Origin: Arthrobacter sp. ISL-85
GTDB lineage: Bacteria; Actinomycetota; Actinomycetes; Actinomycetales; Micrococcaceae
Direction: 5' to 3'
Length of the DNA: 64,000 nt
NCBI RefSeq assembly: GCF_018613675.1
Contig: NZ_JAGGPQ010000019.1
Coordinates: 125,114-189,113 of the forward strand
Part shown: in pieces, positions 17,815-24,975 of the stretch
Position numbering within the stretch: the stretch's first letter is position 1
Layout: every line of letters begins with the position of its first letter
Position numbers and translations under genes: made by a program
Notes under the pieces: generated by a model
Databases searched by the model: none
What the model was told of the DNA's origin: nothing
The model's input: the letters and a program-made list of their open reading frames with translations, nothing else

Positions 17815-19071
17815 TTATCCTTCGACGATGTTGTGTTCCGGGCCGAACGGGAACTTGGTTATGTTCTCCACCGTGTTGTCCTCCCCGATGACCAGGATGT
17901 CGTGCTCGCGGTAGCCGCCGGCGCCCGGCAGTCCGTCCGCCACCGTGATCATGGGCTCCATGGAGACCACCATGCCGGGCTCAAGGACGGTGTCGATGTC
18001 CTCCCGCAGCTCCAGGCCGGCCTCGCGGCCGTAGTAGTGGCTCAGGACGCCGAAGGAGTGGCCGTAGCCGAAGGTGCGGTTGGCCAGGAGTCCGTGGCTG
18101 ATGTAGATCTCGTTGAGCTCAGCGGCAATGTCCTTGCAGACGGCGCCGGGCTTGATGAGTTCCAGGCCGCGGCGGTGCACCTCGACGTTGATGTTCCACA
18201 GTTCGAGGGAGCGCTCGTCCGGCTGGCCCAGGAAGAGCGTGCGCTCCAGGGCGGTGTAGTAGCCCGAGGTCATGGGGAAGCAGTTGAGCGAAAGGATGTC
18301 GCCCTGCTGCAGCTTGCGGGTGGTGGCCCAGTTGTGGGCGCCGTCGGTGTTGATGCCTGACTGGAACCACACCCAGGTGTCGCGGACCTCGCGGTCAGGG
18401 AAGGTCCTGGCGATCTCGTGCACCATGGCCTCTGTGCCGACGAGGGCCACCTCGTACTCGGAGATGCCCTCGCGGATGGCGTTGCGGATGGCCTCGCCGC
18501 CCAGGTCGCCGATGCGGGCGCCGTGCTTGATGACTTCAATTTCCTCGTTGGACTTGATCATGCGCTGGCGCATCGCGTCCTGGGAAAGGTCCAGGAGCTG
18601 CGCCCCCGGGAAGGCCGCGGCAATCTTCTCGCGGGTCAGTCCCGGGAGGAAGTCGTCCTCCACGCCCAGCCGTGAGGCCTTGACGCCGCGCTGGCGCAGT
18701 GCTTCCTGCAGGCCGAAGTAGAAGTTGTCACGGCGCCAGTCCGTGTACACGATGTTCTCGCCGTAGGAGGTGCGCCATGGCATCCCGGCATCGATGTTGG
18801 CGGTGACCGTGACCGAGTCGTCGGCTGTGACCACCAGGGCGTAGTTGCGGCCGAACGTGGTGTAGAGGAAGTCGGAGTAGTACTTGATGCCGTGGTAGCT
18901 GGTGAGGATGACCGCGTCCAGGTCCTTGGCGGCCATGATGCGGCGGAGGCCGCCCAGGCGGCGTTCGAACTCCGCATCGGAGAACGTGAGCTTGCCCTTG
19001 GTGCCGTTGTGGAGGACCTTGAGGCGCTCGAGTTCGGCGATGGAGGAGGCGTTGTCGGCAGTGATGGTCAC
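17815..19071 (-). CDS. Creatinase (creatine amidinohydrolase)
   Basis: 418 residues, M24 pita-bread fold. Creatinase hydrolyses creatine to sarcosine and urea without a metal. The creatinase-specific stretches are intact: GINTDGAHN with the catalytic His at 246, GDILSLNCFPM, FGYGHSFG followed by SHYYGREAGLELRED (Arg 349), and MVVSMEPMI (Glu 372). SYHGIKYYSDFLYTTFGRNY matches the creatinase N-terminal substrate loop, unlike prolidases. The GTG start follows AAAGG. It is co-transcribed with an MHS transporter and IclR regulator. Its urea and sarcosine products would need urease and sarcosine oxidase encoded elsewhere. Confidence 0.92.
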   Translation of the reverse strand: MTITADNASSIAELERLKVLHNGTKGKLTFSDAEFERRLGGLRRIMAAKDLDAVILTSYHGIKYYSDFLYTTFGRNYALVVTADDSVTVTANIDAGMPWRTSYGENIVYTDWRRDNFYFGLQEALRQRGVKASRLGVEDDFLPGLTREKIAAAFPGAQLLDLSQDAMRQRMIKSNEEIEVIKHGARIGDLGGEAIRNAIREGISEYEVALVGTEAMVHEIARTFPDREVRDTWVWFQSGINTDGAHNWATTRKLQQGDILSLNCFPMTSGYYTALERTLFLGQPDERSLELWNINVEVHRRGLELIKPGAVCKDIAAELNEIYISHGLLANRTFGYGHSFGVLSHYYGREAGLELREDIDTVLEPGMVVSMEPMITVADGLPGAGGYREHDILVIGEDNTVENITKFPFGPEHNIVEG

Positions 19072-19176
19072 GGGTGGTGCCTTTCTGGTGGGTGCCAGCT
19101 GCTGTTCGTGCAGTTGGTGTTGGTTTGCGTGGTGAGGTTGGTCTGTGTACCCGGATGGGTGTGCGTCTCTGGTTGG

Positions 19177-20547
19177 TCAGAGGTGCTTGAGGGGCTTCCG
19201 CGAGGTTTCGGCGGCGAACAGCACGGCCAGGAGCGACACGGCAGATGCGGCCACGAGGTACCAGCCGGGCGCCAGCTTGCTCTGGGTCATGCTGATCAGC
19301 AGGGTGGCCATGAACGGTGCGGTGCCTCCGAAGAGGGCATTGGAAAGATTGAAGCTCACGGCGAAGCCGCTGTACCGGACCTTGGTGGGGAACAGTTCGG
19401 CAAGGAAGCTGGGCAGGGTTCCGTCATTCAGGGTCAGCATTCCGCCCAGCAGGATCTGGACCAGGACGATCACCAGGAAGTTGCCGGTATCCAGAAGCAT
19501 GAAGGCGGGGACGGTCAGGAACATGAACAGGACCGATGCGGTGATCAGCATGCGCCTGCGGCCGAACCGGTCCGACGCGATGCCGGTCAGGAAGATAAAG
19601 CCGATGTAGCTGGCCAGGGCGATAGTGGTGGCCAGGAAGGATTCAGTGGGCCCGAAGCCCAGTTCCTCGGACAGATAGGTGGGCATGTAGCTGAGGATCA
19701 CGTAGAAGCCGACGGCGTTGAGCAGCACCGCACCGCAGGCAATCACGAGCTGCTTGCGGTAGGTCCGAAACATGTCCAGAGCCGGAGCCTTAGGCGCGGA
19801 CTCCTCCTTGTCAGCCAGGGCGCGGAAGGCCGGGGTTTCCTCGAGCCTGGTGCGGATGTAGCGGCCGATCAGGCCCATGGGGGCGGCCAGCAGGAACGGC
19901 AGCCGCCAGCCCCACTCATGCAGCTGGTCCGTGCTGAGCACCGAACTGAGGAGTGCCGCGATCAATGAGCCCAGGAGCAGGCCTGCCGCTGTGCTCGCCG
20001 GAACCACGGCAGCGTAGAGTCCGCGGCGGTTGGCCGGCGCGTATTCCACCAGGAAGGCCGATGCTCCGGCATATTCGCCTGCGGCAGAGAACCCTTGCAC
20101 CACGCGGACCAGGAGCAGCAGGACAGGGGCCAGCATGCCAATGGTTCCGTAACCGGGGATGAGGGCGATGCAGAAGGTGGAGACAGACATGATGACGATG
20201 GAGAGGGACAGCGCCTTGCGGCGGCCGAGCTTATCCCCGATGTGGCCCCAGAAGAAGCCGCCCAGGGGACGCACAAAGAAGGAAACAGCAAAGACGCCGA
20301 ACGTTGCCAGGAGTGCTGTCTGCCGGTCCGCTTCGGGAAAGAAGACCGAGGAGATGACCGCTGCCAGGTAGCCGTACACGGCGTAGTCGAACCATTCGAC
20401 GAAGTTGCCGATGAAGCTGGCGGTGACAACGCGGCGTCGGACGTCCTTGCCGGCAACGGCGTTGTCCATACCGCCGCCAGCCTCGCCAGGAGCGTTGGCG
20501 TCAGCGGCAACTGCTCCTGCCCGGGGTGAGTTTTGTTGGGTACTCAT
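19177..20547 (-). CDS. MFS transporter, MHS (metabolite:H+ symporter) family
   Basis: 456 residues with twelve helices and the MHS signature at the N-terminus (FIGNFVEWFDYAVYGYLAAVISSVFFP) and between helices 2 and 3 (RPLGGFFWGHIGDKLGRRKAL). Family members carry shikimate, proline-betaine, citrate and similar zwitterions or acids. Its place as first gene before creatinase makes creatine (or a related guanidino compound) the likely cargo, which is inference. A promoter with -35 TTGACT and -10 TATCTT and an operator-like palindrome lie just upstream. Confidence 0.88.
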   Translation of the reverse strand: MSTQQNSPRAGAVAADANAPGEAGGGMDNAVAGKDVRRRVVTASFIGNFVEWFDYAVYGYLAAVISSVFFPEADRQTALLATFGVFAVSFFVRPLGGFFWGHIGDKLGRRKALSLSIVIMSVSTFCIALIPGYGTIGMLAPVLLLLVRVVQGFSAAGEYAGASAFLVEYAPANRRGLYAAVVPASTAAGLLLGSLIAALLSSVLSTDQLHEWGWRLPFLLAAPMGLIGRYIRTRLEETPAFRALADKEESAPKAPALDMFRTYRKQLVIACGAVLLNAVGFYVILSYMPTYLSEELGFGPTESFLATTIALASYIGFIFLTGIASDRFGRRRMLITASVLFMFLTVPAFMLLDTGNFLVIVLVQILLGGMLTLNDGTLPSFLAELFPTKVRYSGFAVSFNLSNALFGGTAPFMATLLISMTQSKLAPGWYLVAASAVSLLAVLFAAETSRKPLKHL

Positions 20548-20569
20548 GAAACCACCAATGAAAGTTGGA

Positions 20570-20586
20570 GTTGCATTGCTTGCAAC
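20570..20586 (-). promoter_or_regulatory. Operator-like palindrome 1 of the creatine operon
   Basis: GTTGCATTGCTTGCAAC: perfect 6-bp inverted repeat arms around five bases. It sits about 4 to 20 bases downstream of the start site predicted from the adjacent promoter, a place where a repressor would block transcription. A second 17-bp site of the same form is 128 bp further upstream. Confidence 0.65.
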
Positions 20587-20597
20587 GTGGTTGTTTC

Positions 20598-20627
20598 AAG
20601 ATAGGCCGTGACGGGTGACACAGTCAA
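20598..20627 (-). promoter_or_regulatory. Sigma-70-like promoter of the creatine operon
   Basis: On the minus strand -35 TTGACT and -10 TATCTT are separated by 18 bases. The start site would be near 20590, about 43 bases before the transporter ATG. Confidence 0.6.
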
Positions 20628-20713
20628 TAGTCCGCAGGAGTATTTCCAACCACTAGCTACCTCTGCGCACGAGGAAGGGTGGCTGCCTGCAAGAAAACAG
20701 CTAAGGGCAATGC

Positions 20714-20730
20714 GTTGCATCAGAAGCAAC
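20714..20730. promoter_or_regulatory. Operator-like palindrome 2 of the creatine operon
   Basis: GTTGCATCAGAAGCAAC, 17 bp, shares the outer GTTGC/GCAAC arms and the sixth and seventh bases (AT) with site 1. It lies about 124 bp upstream of the predicted start site. The pair may allow looping or co-operative binding by the operon's IclR protein. Confidence 0.55.
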
Positions 20731-20812
20731 GACGTTGTAGATGGTCGTAGGCAGCTGAAGAACAGGCCCCAGGACGCAGGCGAAATCGGTTATCGTGCCC
20801 CATACTTGCGCC

Positions 20813-21295
20813 ATGGACGACAGCGCCGCCACGGACCGCCCCGCGCGAAGACCGGACCGGATCCTGCTCGCGCTGGTGGGCGTGGTGGTCGTGTTGGTGG
20901 TGGTGGCACTCGCAGTGGTGTTTACCCGCGGTGAGCCGGCCGCGCTGGATGAAGCAAGCCCCGCCGGGGTGGTCCAGCGGTACAGCAAGGCCGTGATCGA
21001 CGGTGACGCTTCCACTGCCGCCTCCTACCTCACAGAGGGTGCCAAGAGCCGGTGCCGCGGTACGTACACCGGCGAGCCGGCGCCCGCCCGCGTTGTGCTG
21101 ATTTCGACAACGGAGCGCACCGATTCAGCCACGGTGAAAGTTTCTATCGTCCGGTCTACCCCAGGTGGACCCTTTGGCCCGTCCGAGTACGAAATGGAGG
21201 ACGTGTTCTCACTCCTCAGGGTGAGCGGGAAATGGATGATTGACCAGCCGCCATACCCCTTGATGGGGTGCGCAGTGGTACCGGTGAAGCAATGA
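20813..21295 (+). CDS. Membrane-anchored hypothetical protein
   Basis: 160 residues. A short charged N-terminus is followed by one hydrophobic helix (ILLALVGVVVVLVVVALAVVF) and an extracytoplasmic domain of about 115 residues with the pattern SPAGVVQRYSKAVIDGDASTAASYL and a C-terminal GKWMIDQPPYPLMGC. This resembles the small NTF2-like/DUF4878 type domains of actinobacterial exported proteins, but I cannot name one with confidence. The ATG at 20813 is preferred to the upstream GTG at 20795. Its stop overlaps the start of the next gene (ATGA), so the two are coupled. Confidence 0.75.
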   Translation: MDDSAATDRPARRPDRILLALVGVVVVLVVVALAVVFTRGEPAALDEASPAGVVQRYSKAVIDGDASTAASYLTEGAKSRCRGTYTGEPAPARVVLISTTERTDSATVKVSIVRSTPGGPFGPSEYEMEDVFSLLRVSGKWMIDQPPYPLMGCAVVPVKQ

Positions 21296-23049
21296 CGGCG
21301 CCGGCAGTTTCTGCGGCCACCGCTCCTACAAGTGGCCTGGCGACCCTCCGCCGGCTGATTCTGTACGTCCTGCTGCTTGCCTTAGTGGTCATCTCGGCGT
21401 CCGGGCTCCAGGGATTGTTGGAGCGTCTCTTCCGTACGGCATCCACCCTGGTCTCGGGTGACGTCGCCGGTTTGGCCCTGTCCCTGGCCTTCACCCTGAT
21501 TGGCGGCCCGCTGGCGCTGCTGCTGTGGTGGTTCGTGTGGAGACGCCTGGACGACGAATCGGAGCGCAGGGCCCCCGGGTGGGGCCTCTACCTGGCCGGG
21601 ACGTACGCAGTCTCGCTGATCATCGCCACCACGTCACTGCTGAACCTGGCGACGTCCTTCATTGACACGCACGAAAGCCGATGGCCGTCCCCACTGGCCA
21701 ACGGGATCGTGTGGTCAGCCATCTGGTGGTGGCACCGGTGGATGTGGAAGCATCCCCGCAAACCGTCGCTCCACCTCGAAGACGTACGGGCCGTCGTCGG
21801 CTCCGTGTTTGGACTGCTCCTGGGCGCCGGCGCCGCCATTGCCGCATTGGGCATACTGCTGGACGTTGCAATCCGCGGTTTCGCGCCCGCCGCCACCTTG
21901 GAGCCCTGGTGGTTCCCCATCCTGCGGTCCGTCGCCTGGGCTGCCGGTGGTGCTGCGGTGTGGTGGTGGCACTGGTTCCGGGAGGGTGGGCGGCGCTTCC
22001 AGACACGCCTGGCGGACGTCACCATCATCGCCGTTGGCATCTTCGTCGCCGGCATCGCCGCCCTGGGCGGCCTGGGGGTCATCCTGTTTGTCCTCCTCCG
22101 GCTGGCATTCGACCGGAGCGGCCCGCTGAACGACCTGCTCGAGCCCCTCGCCCCGGCCATCGCGTCCGCAGTAATCGGAACCCTGGTCTGGCGCTACCAC
22201 CGCACCGCGTCCGTCACCCGTTCCACCCGGACCCGCCGTGCCAGCCTGCTGGTGACCTCTGCGGTGGCCCTTGCCGCGGCGGCTTCCGGCGTCGGCGTTG
22301 TGGTCAACGCACTGCTCGCAGCGGCCGTATCGCCGCTGGCCGGCGGGGCCACCCGCACGCTGCTTCTAGGTGGCATCAGCTCCCTTGTGGTGGGGGCCCC
22401 GGTCTGGTGGCTGGCCTGGAAGCCACGGCACCAGCCGCGGAACGCGGAGGACATTCCGCCTGGCCGGCGCCTCTACCTGGTGGCATTCTTCGGCGTCAGT
22501 GCCGTGGTTGCCCTGATTACGCTGCTGGTGATTGGCTACCGGCTCTTCGAATTCCTCCTGGGCGAGGTCGCCGGCGGAAGCGTCCTGGACCGCATCCGGG
22601 CGCCCTTGGGCCTCCTGGTGGCGGCCGGGCTCGTGGCCGGCCACCACTTCGCGCTGTGGCGGCACGACCGCGCGCTGTTTGCTGCCGCGGCACCCGCACA
22701 AAAGCCGACCGTCCAGCGGGTCACCCTGGTCATTGGATATTCACCGGGTTCGGTGGATCCCGAAGCATTGGCCCACAGCATCGCCGACTCCACCGGAGGT
22801 GCCAAGGTGACCACCTGGCTGAGGGCGGACGACGGCGGCGCCGGACTTCCGCCGTCGTCCGTCCCTGGTCCGGGGGTTGAGGAGGCTGTGCGGCAGGTGG
22901 CGGCAGCCCTGGAAGGCGTAACGGCGCAGCAGGTCCTGGTGATGGCCGGGCCTGCGGGCCGGATGGAAGTGATCCCGCTTACGGCTCCCGGAGCTTTGGT
23001 CGTCAAAGAAGGTACTGCCAGCACAACGGTCCTTCCGGGTGCCGAGTAG
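21292..23049 (+). CDS. Polytopic membrane protein with tandem DUF5671-like repeats
   Basis: 585 residues. About six similar blocks of roughly 70 residues each carry two hydrophobic helices and end in W/R-rich motifs such as LLLWWFVWRRL, WWWHRWMWKHPR, VWWWHWFRE, LVWRYHR and WWLAWKPRHQP, the pattern of DUF5671. That gives about twelve helices. The C-terminal 90 residues are soluble. Residues about 512-523 are encoded by a full copy of the GACGACGGCGG palindrome, inserted in frame. The ATG overlaps the upstream stop. The role is unknown; a two-gene membrane complex is possible. Confidence 0.78.
   Translation: MTAPAVSAATAPTSGLATLRRLILYVLLLALVVISASGLQGLLERLFRTASTLVSGDVAGLALSLAFTLIGGPLALLLWWFVWRRLDDESERRAPGWGLYLAGTYAVSLIIATTSLLNLATSFIDTHESRWPSPLANGIVWSAIWWWHRWMWKHPRKPSLHLEDVRAVVGSVFGLLLGAGAAIAALGILLDVAIRGFAPAATLEPWWFPILRSVAWAAGGAAVWWWHWFREGGRRFQTRLADVTIIAVGIFVAGIAALGGLGVILFVLLRLAFDRSGPLNDLLEPLAPAIASAVIGTLVWRYHRTASVTRSTRTRRASLLVTSAVALAAAASGVGVVVNALLAAAVSPLAGGATRTLLLGGISSLVVGAPVWWLAWKPRHQPRNAEDIPPGRRLYLVAFFGVSAVVALITLLVIGYRLFEFLLGEVAGGSVLDRIRAPLGLLVAAGLVAGHHFALWRHDRALFAAAAPAQKPTVQRVTLVIGYSPGSVDPEALAHSIADSTGGAKVTTWLRADDGGAGLPPSSVPGPGVEEAVRQVAAALEGVTAQQVLVMAGPAGRMEVIPLTAPGALVVKEGTASTTVLPGAE
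22827..22860. repeat. Palindrome family copy 5, inside a coding sequence
   Basis: GGACGACGGCGG (22827-22838) and CCGCCGTCGTCC (22849-22860), perfect 12-bp arms with a 10-base loop. It keeps the reading frame and encodes ADDGGAGLPPSS in the soluble tail of the DUF5671-like protein. Confidence 0.8.
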
Positions 23050-23155
23050 GGCATTCCTCAAGATCTGCGAAGTTTATCCGGCAGGTGGATTAACCCTCTT
23101 CCCTTGGCATCCGGTGGTGCCTAGTGTGGGCACACACGCTTTATAAGGGGGATAT

Positions 23156-23320
23156 GTGAAAAGCTCGGTTGAGGATCTTCAGGACGCCACAAACCAGGAT
23201 GGGCAGCAGGATGCAGCCGCGGATTCACTGGACATACAGCACAGGGTGGCGGAATGGACGTCTGACTGCCTTCTCGCAATGCGGAGCCCTATTCGCTTCA
23301 CCCGCGCCGACTGGCCCTAG
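23156..23320 (+). CDS. Possible 54-residue hypothetical protein
   Basis: GTG at 23156 is preceded by AAGGGGG (23145-23151), and TTTATA just before could serve as a -10 element. The predicted protein is hydrophilic at the N-terminus (VEDLQDATNQDGQQDAADSL) and ends in RFTRADWP. A perfect hairpin, CCAGGTGG/CCACCTGG at 23333-23355, follows the stop. No similarity recognised. It could equally be a transcribed non-coding piece. Confidence 0.35.
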   Translation: MKSSVEDLQDATNQDGQQDAAADSLDIQHRVAEWTSDCLLAMRSPIRFTRADWP

Positions 23321-23332
23321 AGCGCGGCACAA

Positions 23333-23355
23333 CCAGGTGGGGACGGGCCACCTGG
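23333..23355 (+). terminator. Hairpin after the small ORF
   Basis: CCAGGTGG and CCACCTGG pair perfectly around a 7-base loop 12 bases after the small ORF stop. No T run. Confidence 0.4.
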
Positions 23356-23449
23356 ACCACCGGTATGACTCTTAGAGCCATGCGCCCAACACGGCCAGCG
23401 CACTGATCCAGGTCGTTACCCGCCGTTTCAGGCCCGCCCCGGCTGTTCT

Positions 23450-23698
23450 TCAGCTGGATGCGTCCCGCTCGATTTCTTCGGCGAGGTCATCCACTTCTTC
23501 GGGGCGCGCATCAATGCCCGCTTCCTCGAAGCGCTCCTCAAGGACGTGGGCAACATCGTCCTGGACGTGGCCCAGTTGGATGTCGTGGCGGACATCCTCG
23601 GCGATGGTCTCTGGCGTCTCGTGGTGCCCGGCTCCGGCCACGACCCCGTCGTTGCCGTCAAAGGGGTCGTCAGCGCCGCCTGCTCCTGAATCAGTCAT
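23450..23698 (-). CDS. Small acidic protein
   Basis: 82 residues, strongly acidic. A Gly/Asp-rich start is followed by a helical region (TIAEDVRHDIQLGHVQDDVAHVLEERFEEAGI) and VDDLAEEIERDASS. No cysteines and no membrane segment. It looks like a small conserved actinobacterial protein of unknown role; I recognise no family. It stands alone. Confidence 0.6.
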   Translation of the reverse strand: MTDSGAGGADDPFDGNDGVVAGAGHHETPETIAEDVRHDIQLGHVQDDVAHVLEERFEEAGIDARPEEVDDLAEEIERDASS

Positions 23699-24046
23699 AC
23701 TCCATGGTTACCCCTCCACCGGAGCAGTAAACGCGCGACGTCGGCCGAGGCACCGTCCCGCGCGGCCTCAGTCCAGGAAGGTGCGGTGCACTTCGCTGCA
23801 GCGATTTCCCCGTGGTCTCCGGCCCGCTCCCCTGTTGCAGTCATTCAAGCCGGAGCGTCTCGCCCAAGGTGCTGACCGGAACCGGTGCAGGCAGCGGGTC
23901 CAGCCGGATCGAGTCAGGAAGAAAACAGCAGTGCAAACGTGGAACGGATGCATCGGCGGCCGGTAGTAGAAGGGTGTTGTGCAACGAAGTGCCCGCAAGG
24001 CCCCGCGACGGGCCGGCTACGTGGAGCGTAGCAGTAGGCCGGGAGG
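23699..24046. other. Gene-free stretch
   Basis: 348 bases between two minus-strand genes. All six frames give only short reading frames with atypical composition (Arg/Pro/Cys-rich). I see no RNA gene, convincing promoter or long hairpin in it. Confidence 0.5.
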
Positions 24047-24454
24047 TCAGGACACCCCGGCAAGAACCACGTCGATGCGGGCCAGCAGGCCGGGCCAGCC
24101 GTTGCCCATGCCTTCGATGGCATGGCGGCCCATGGGGGTGTCGAGCTGGAAGCCTGCGTGTTCAAAGTGGAGCACGGTGCCTCCGTCCACGGGTTCCAGG
24201 CGCCAAGTGATGGTGGTGTCCAGTTGGCCTTCCGAGAAGAGGAAGCTGATGGACTTTCCAGGGTCCACGGCCATGACCTCGCACTGTTGCTGGCCCCAGG
24301 CGTCCATGTCCATGGTGAAGCGGTGGCCCACCACGGGTGCGATGTTGCCCGGCGCCCACCAGCGTTCCAATAGTTCCGGTGTTGTCAGTGCGGCCCACAC
24401 CGCCGCGGCGGGATGGGGGTAGCGGCGTTCAAGCCGGATGGCGTTTTCGGTCAT
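24047..24454 (-). CDS. SRPBCC (AHSA1-type) domain protein
   Basis: 135 residues, one START-like/AHSA1 domain: RLERRYPHPAAAVWAALTTPELLERWWAPG at the N-terminus, ITWRLEPVDGGTVLHFEHAGF and a final WPGLLARIDVVLAG helix. Such proteins bind hydrophobic ligands or act as co-factors; no reaction can be inferred. Its ATG overlaps the stop of the upstream ArsR-type gene (ATGA), a very common two-gene arrangement in which ArsR represses both. Confidence 0.9.
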   Translation of the reverse strand: MTENAIRLERRYPHPAAAVWAALTTPELLERWWAPGNIAPVVGHRFTMDMDAWGQQQCEVMAVDPGKSISFLFSEGQLDTTITWRLEPVDGGTVLHFEHAGFQLDTPMGRHAIEGMGNGWPGLLARIDVVLAGVS

Positions 24455-24765
24455 AATGGTTTCTCCTCGTCCAGAAGGTCTGCCAGCGCATCCAGCCGCT
24501 GGTTCCAGTAGTGCTCAAAGTGCTTCACCCAGCCGCCAATTTCGGCAAGCCCGTCCGGCTGGAGGTGGTACACCCTGTTCCGCCCCTGCCGCTCTTCCCG
24601 CACCAGCCGTGCCTCCCGGAGCACGGCGAGGTGTTCGGACGCGGCCGGTCGGCTGAGGTCCAGCAGGCCGGTGAGTTCACCGGCGGTCCTGGACCCCTGG
24701 CGCAGCTCGTCCAGGATGATGCGCCGTGCCGGGTTGGACACGGCGGCAAAGACATCGGGTAGCAC
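24451..24765 (-). CDS. ArsR-family repressor
   Basis: 104 residues from GTG at 24765 (VLPDVFAAVSNPARRIILDEL). Winged helix with SRTAGELTGLLDLSRPAASEHLAVLREARLVREERQGRNRVYHL. There is no CxC metal site in the alpha-3 helix, so it belongs to the non-metal group usually paired with SRPBCC proteins. A longer frame from 24813 would translate the operator palindrome, so I reject that start. It is translationally coupled to the SRPBCC gene and probably autoregulated. Confidence 0.88.
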   Translation of the reverse strand: MLPDVFAAVSNPARRIILDELRQGSRTAGELTGLLDLSRPAASEHLAVLREARLVREERQGRNRVYHLQPDGLAEIGGWVKHFEHYWNQRLDALADLLDEEKPL

Positions 24766-24778
24766 CCGTCCATCATAC

Positions 24779-24794
24779 GTCGGAAATTTCCGAC
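24779..24794 (-). promoter_or_regulatory. Perfect palindromic operator of the ArsR/SRPBCC operon
   Basis: GTCGGAAATTTCCGAC is a perfect 16-bp palindrome ending 14 bases upstream of the chosen GTG. Its size and place fit a dimeric ArsR-type operator. Confidence 0.7.
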
Positions 24795-24831
24795 ATATGA
24801 CCACGGGGAACAAGCACTAAAAATTTCGTGT

Positions 24832-24866
24832 GCGGACGACGGCGGGCGCGTCCCGCCGTCGTCCGC
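24832..24866. repeat. Palindrome family copy 6, between divergent genes
   Basis: GCGGACGACGGCGGG (24832-24846) and CCCGCCGTCGTCCGC (24852-24866), a perfect 15-bp stem with a 5-base loop, then TTTCCGTTTTTCG. It lies between the start of the ArsR gene and the start of the LysM-like gene, so it does not follow any stop codon. Confidence 0.75.
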
Positions 24867-24975
24867 TTTCCGTTTTTCGTGGCTACTACGCGTTCACAGA
24901 AGGCTTATCCGCTAGGCTCTCTTTGGTCCGCCTGGACCATGACTCGGCTATGCCGAACTTTTTGGGGGAATTTTC

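Noticed and set aside
19072..19176. Extra promoter or operator between transporter and creatinase
   Set aside because: G/T-rich spacer with no palindrome of the GTTGC type and no convincing -35/-10 pair.
24766..24813. Longer start for the ArsR-type gene
   Set aside because: It would translate the perfect 16-bp operator palindrome and add residues before the conserved family start.
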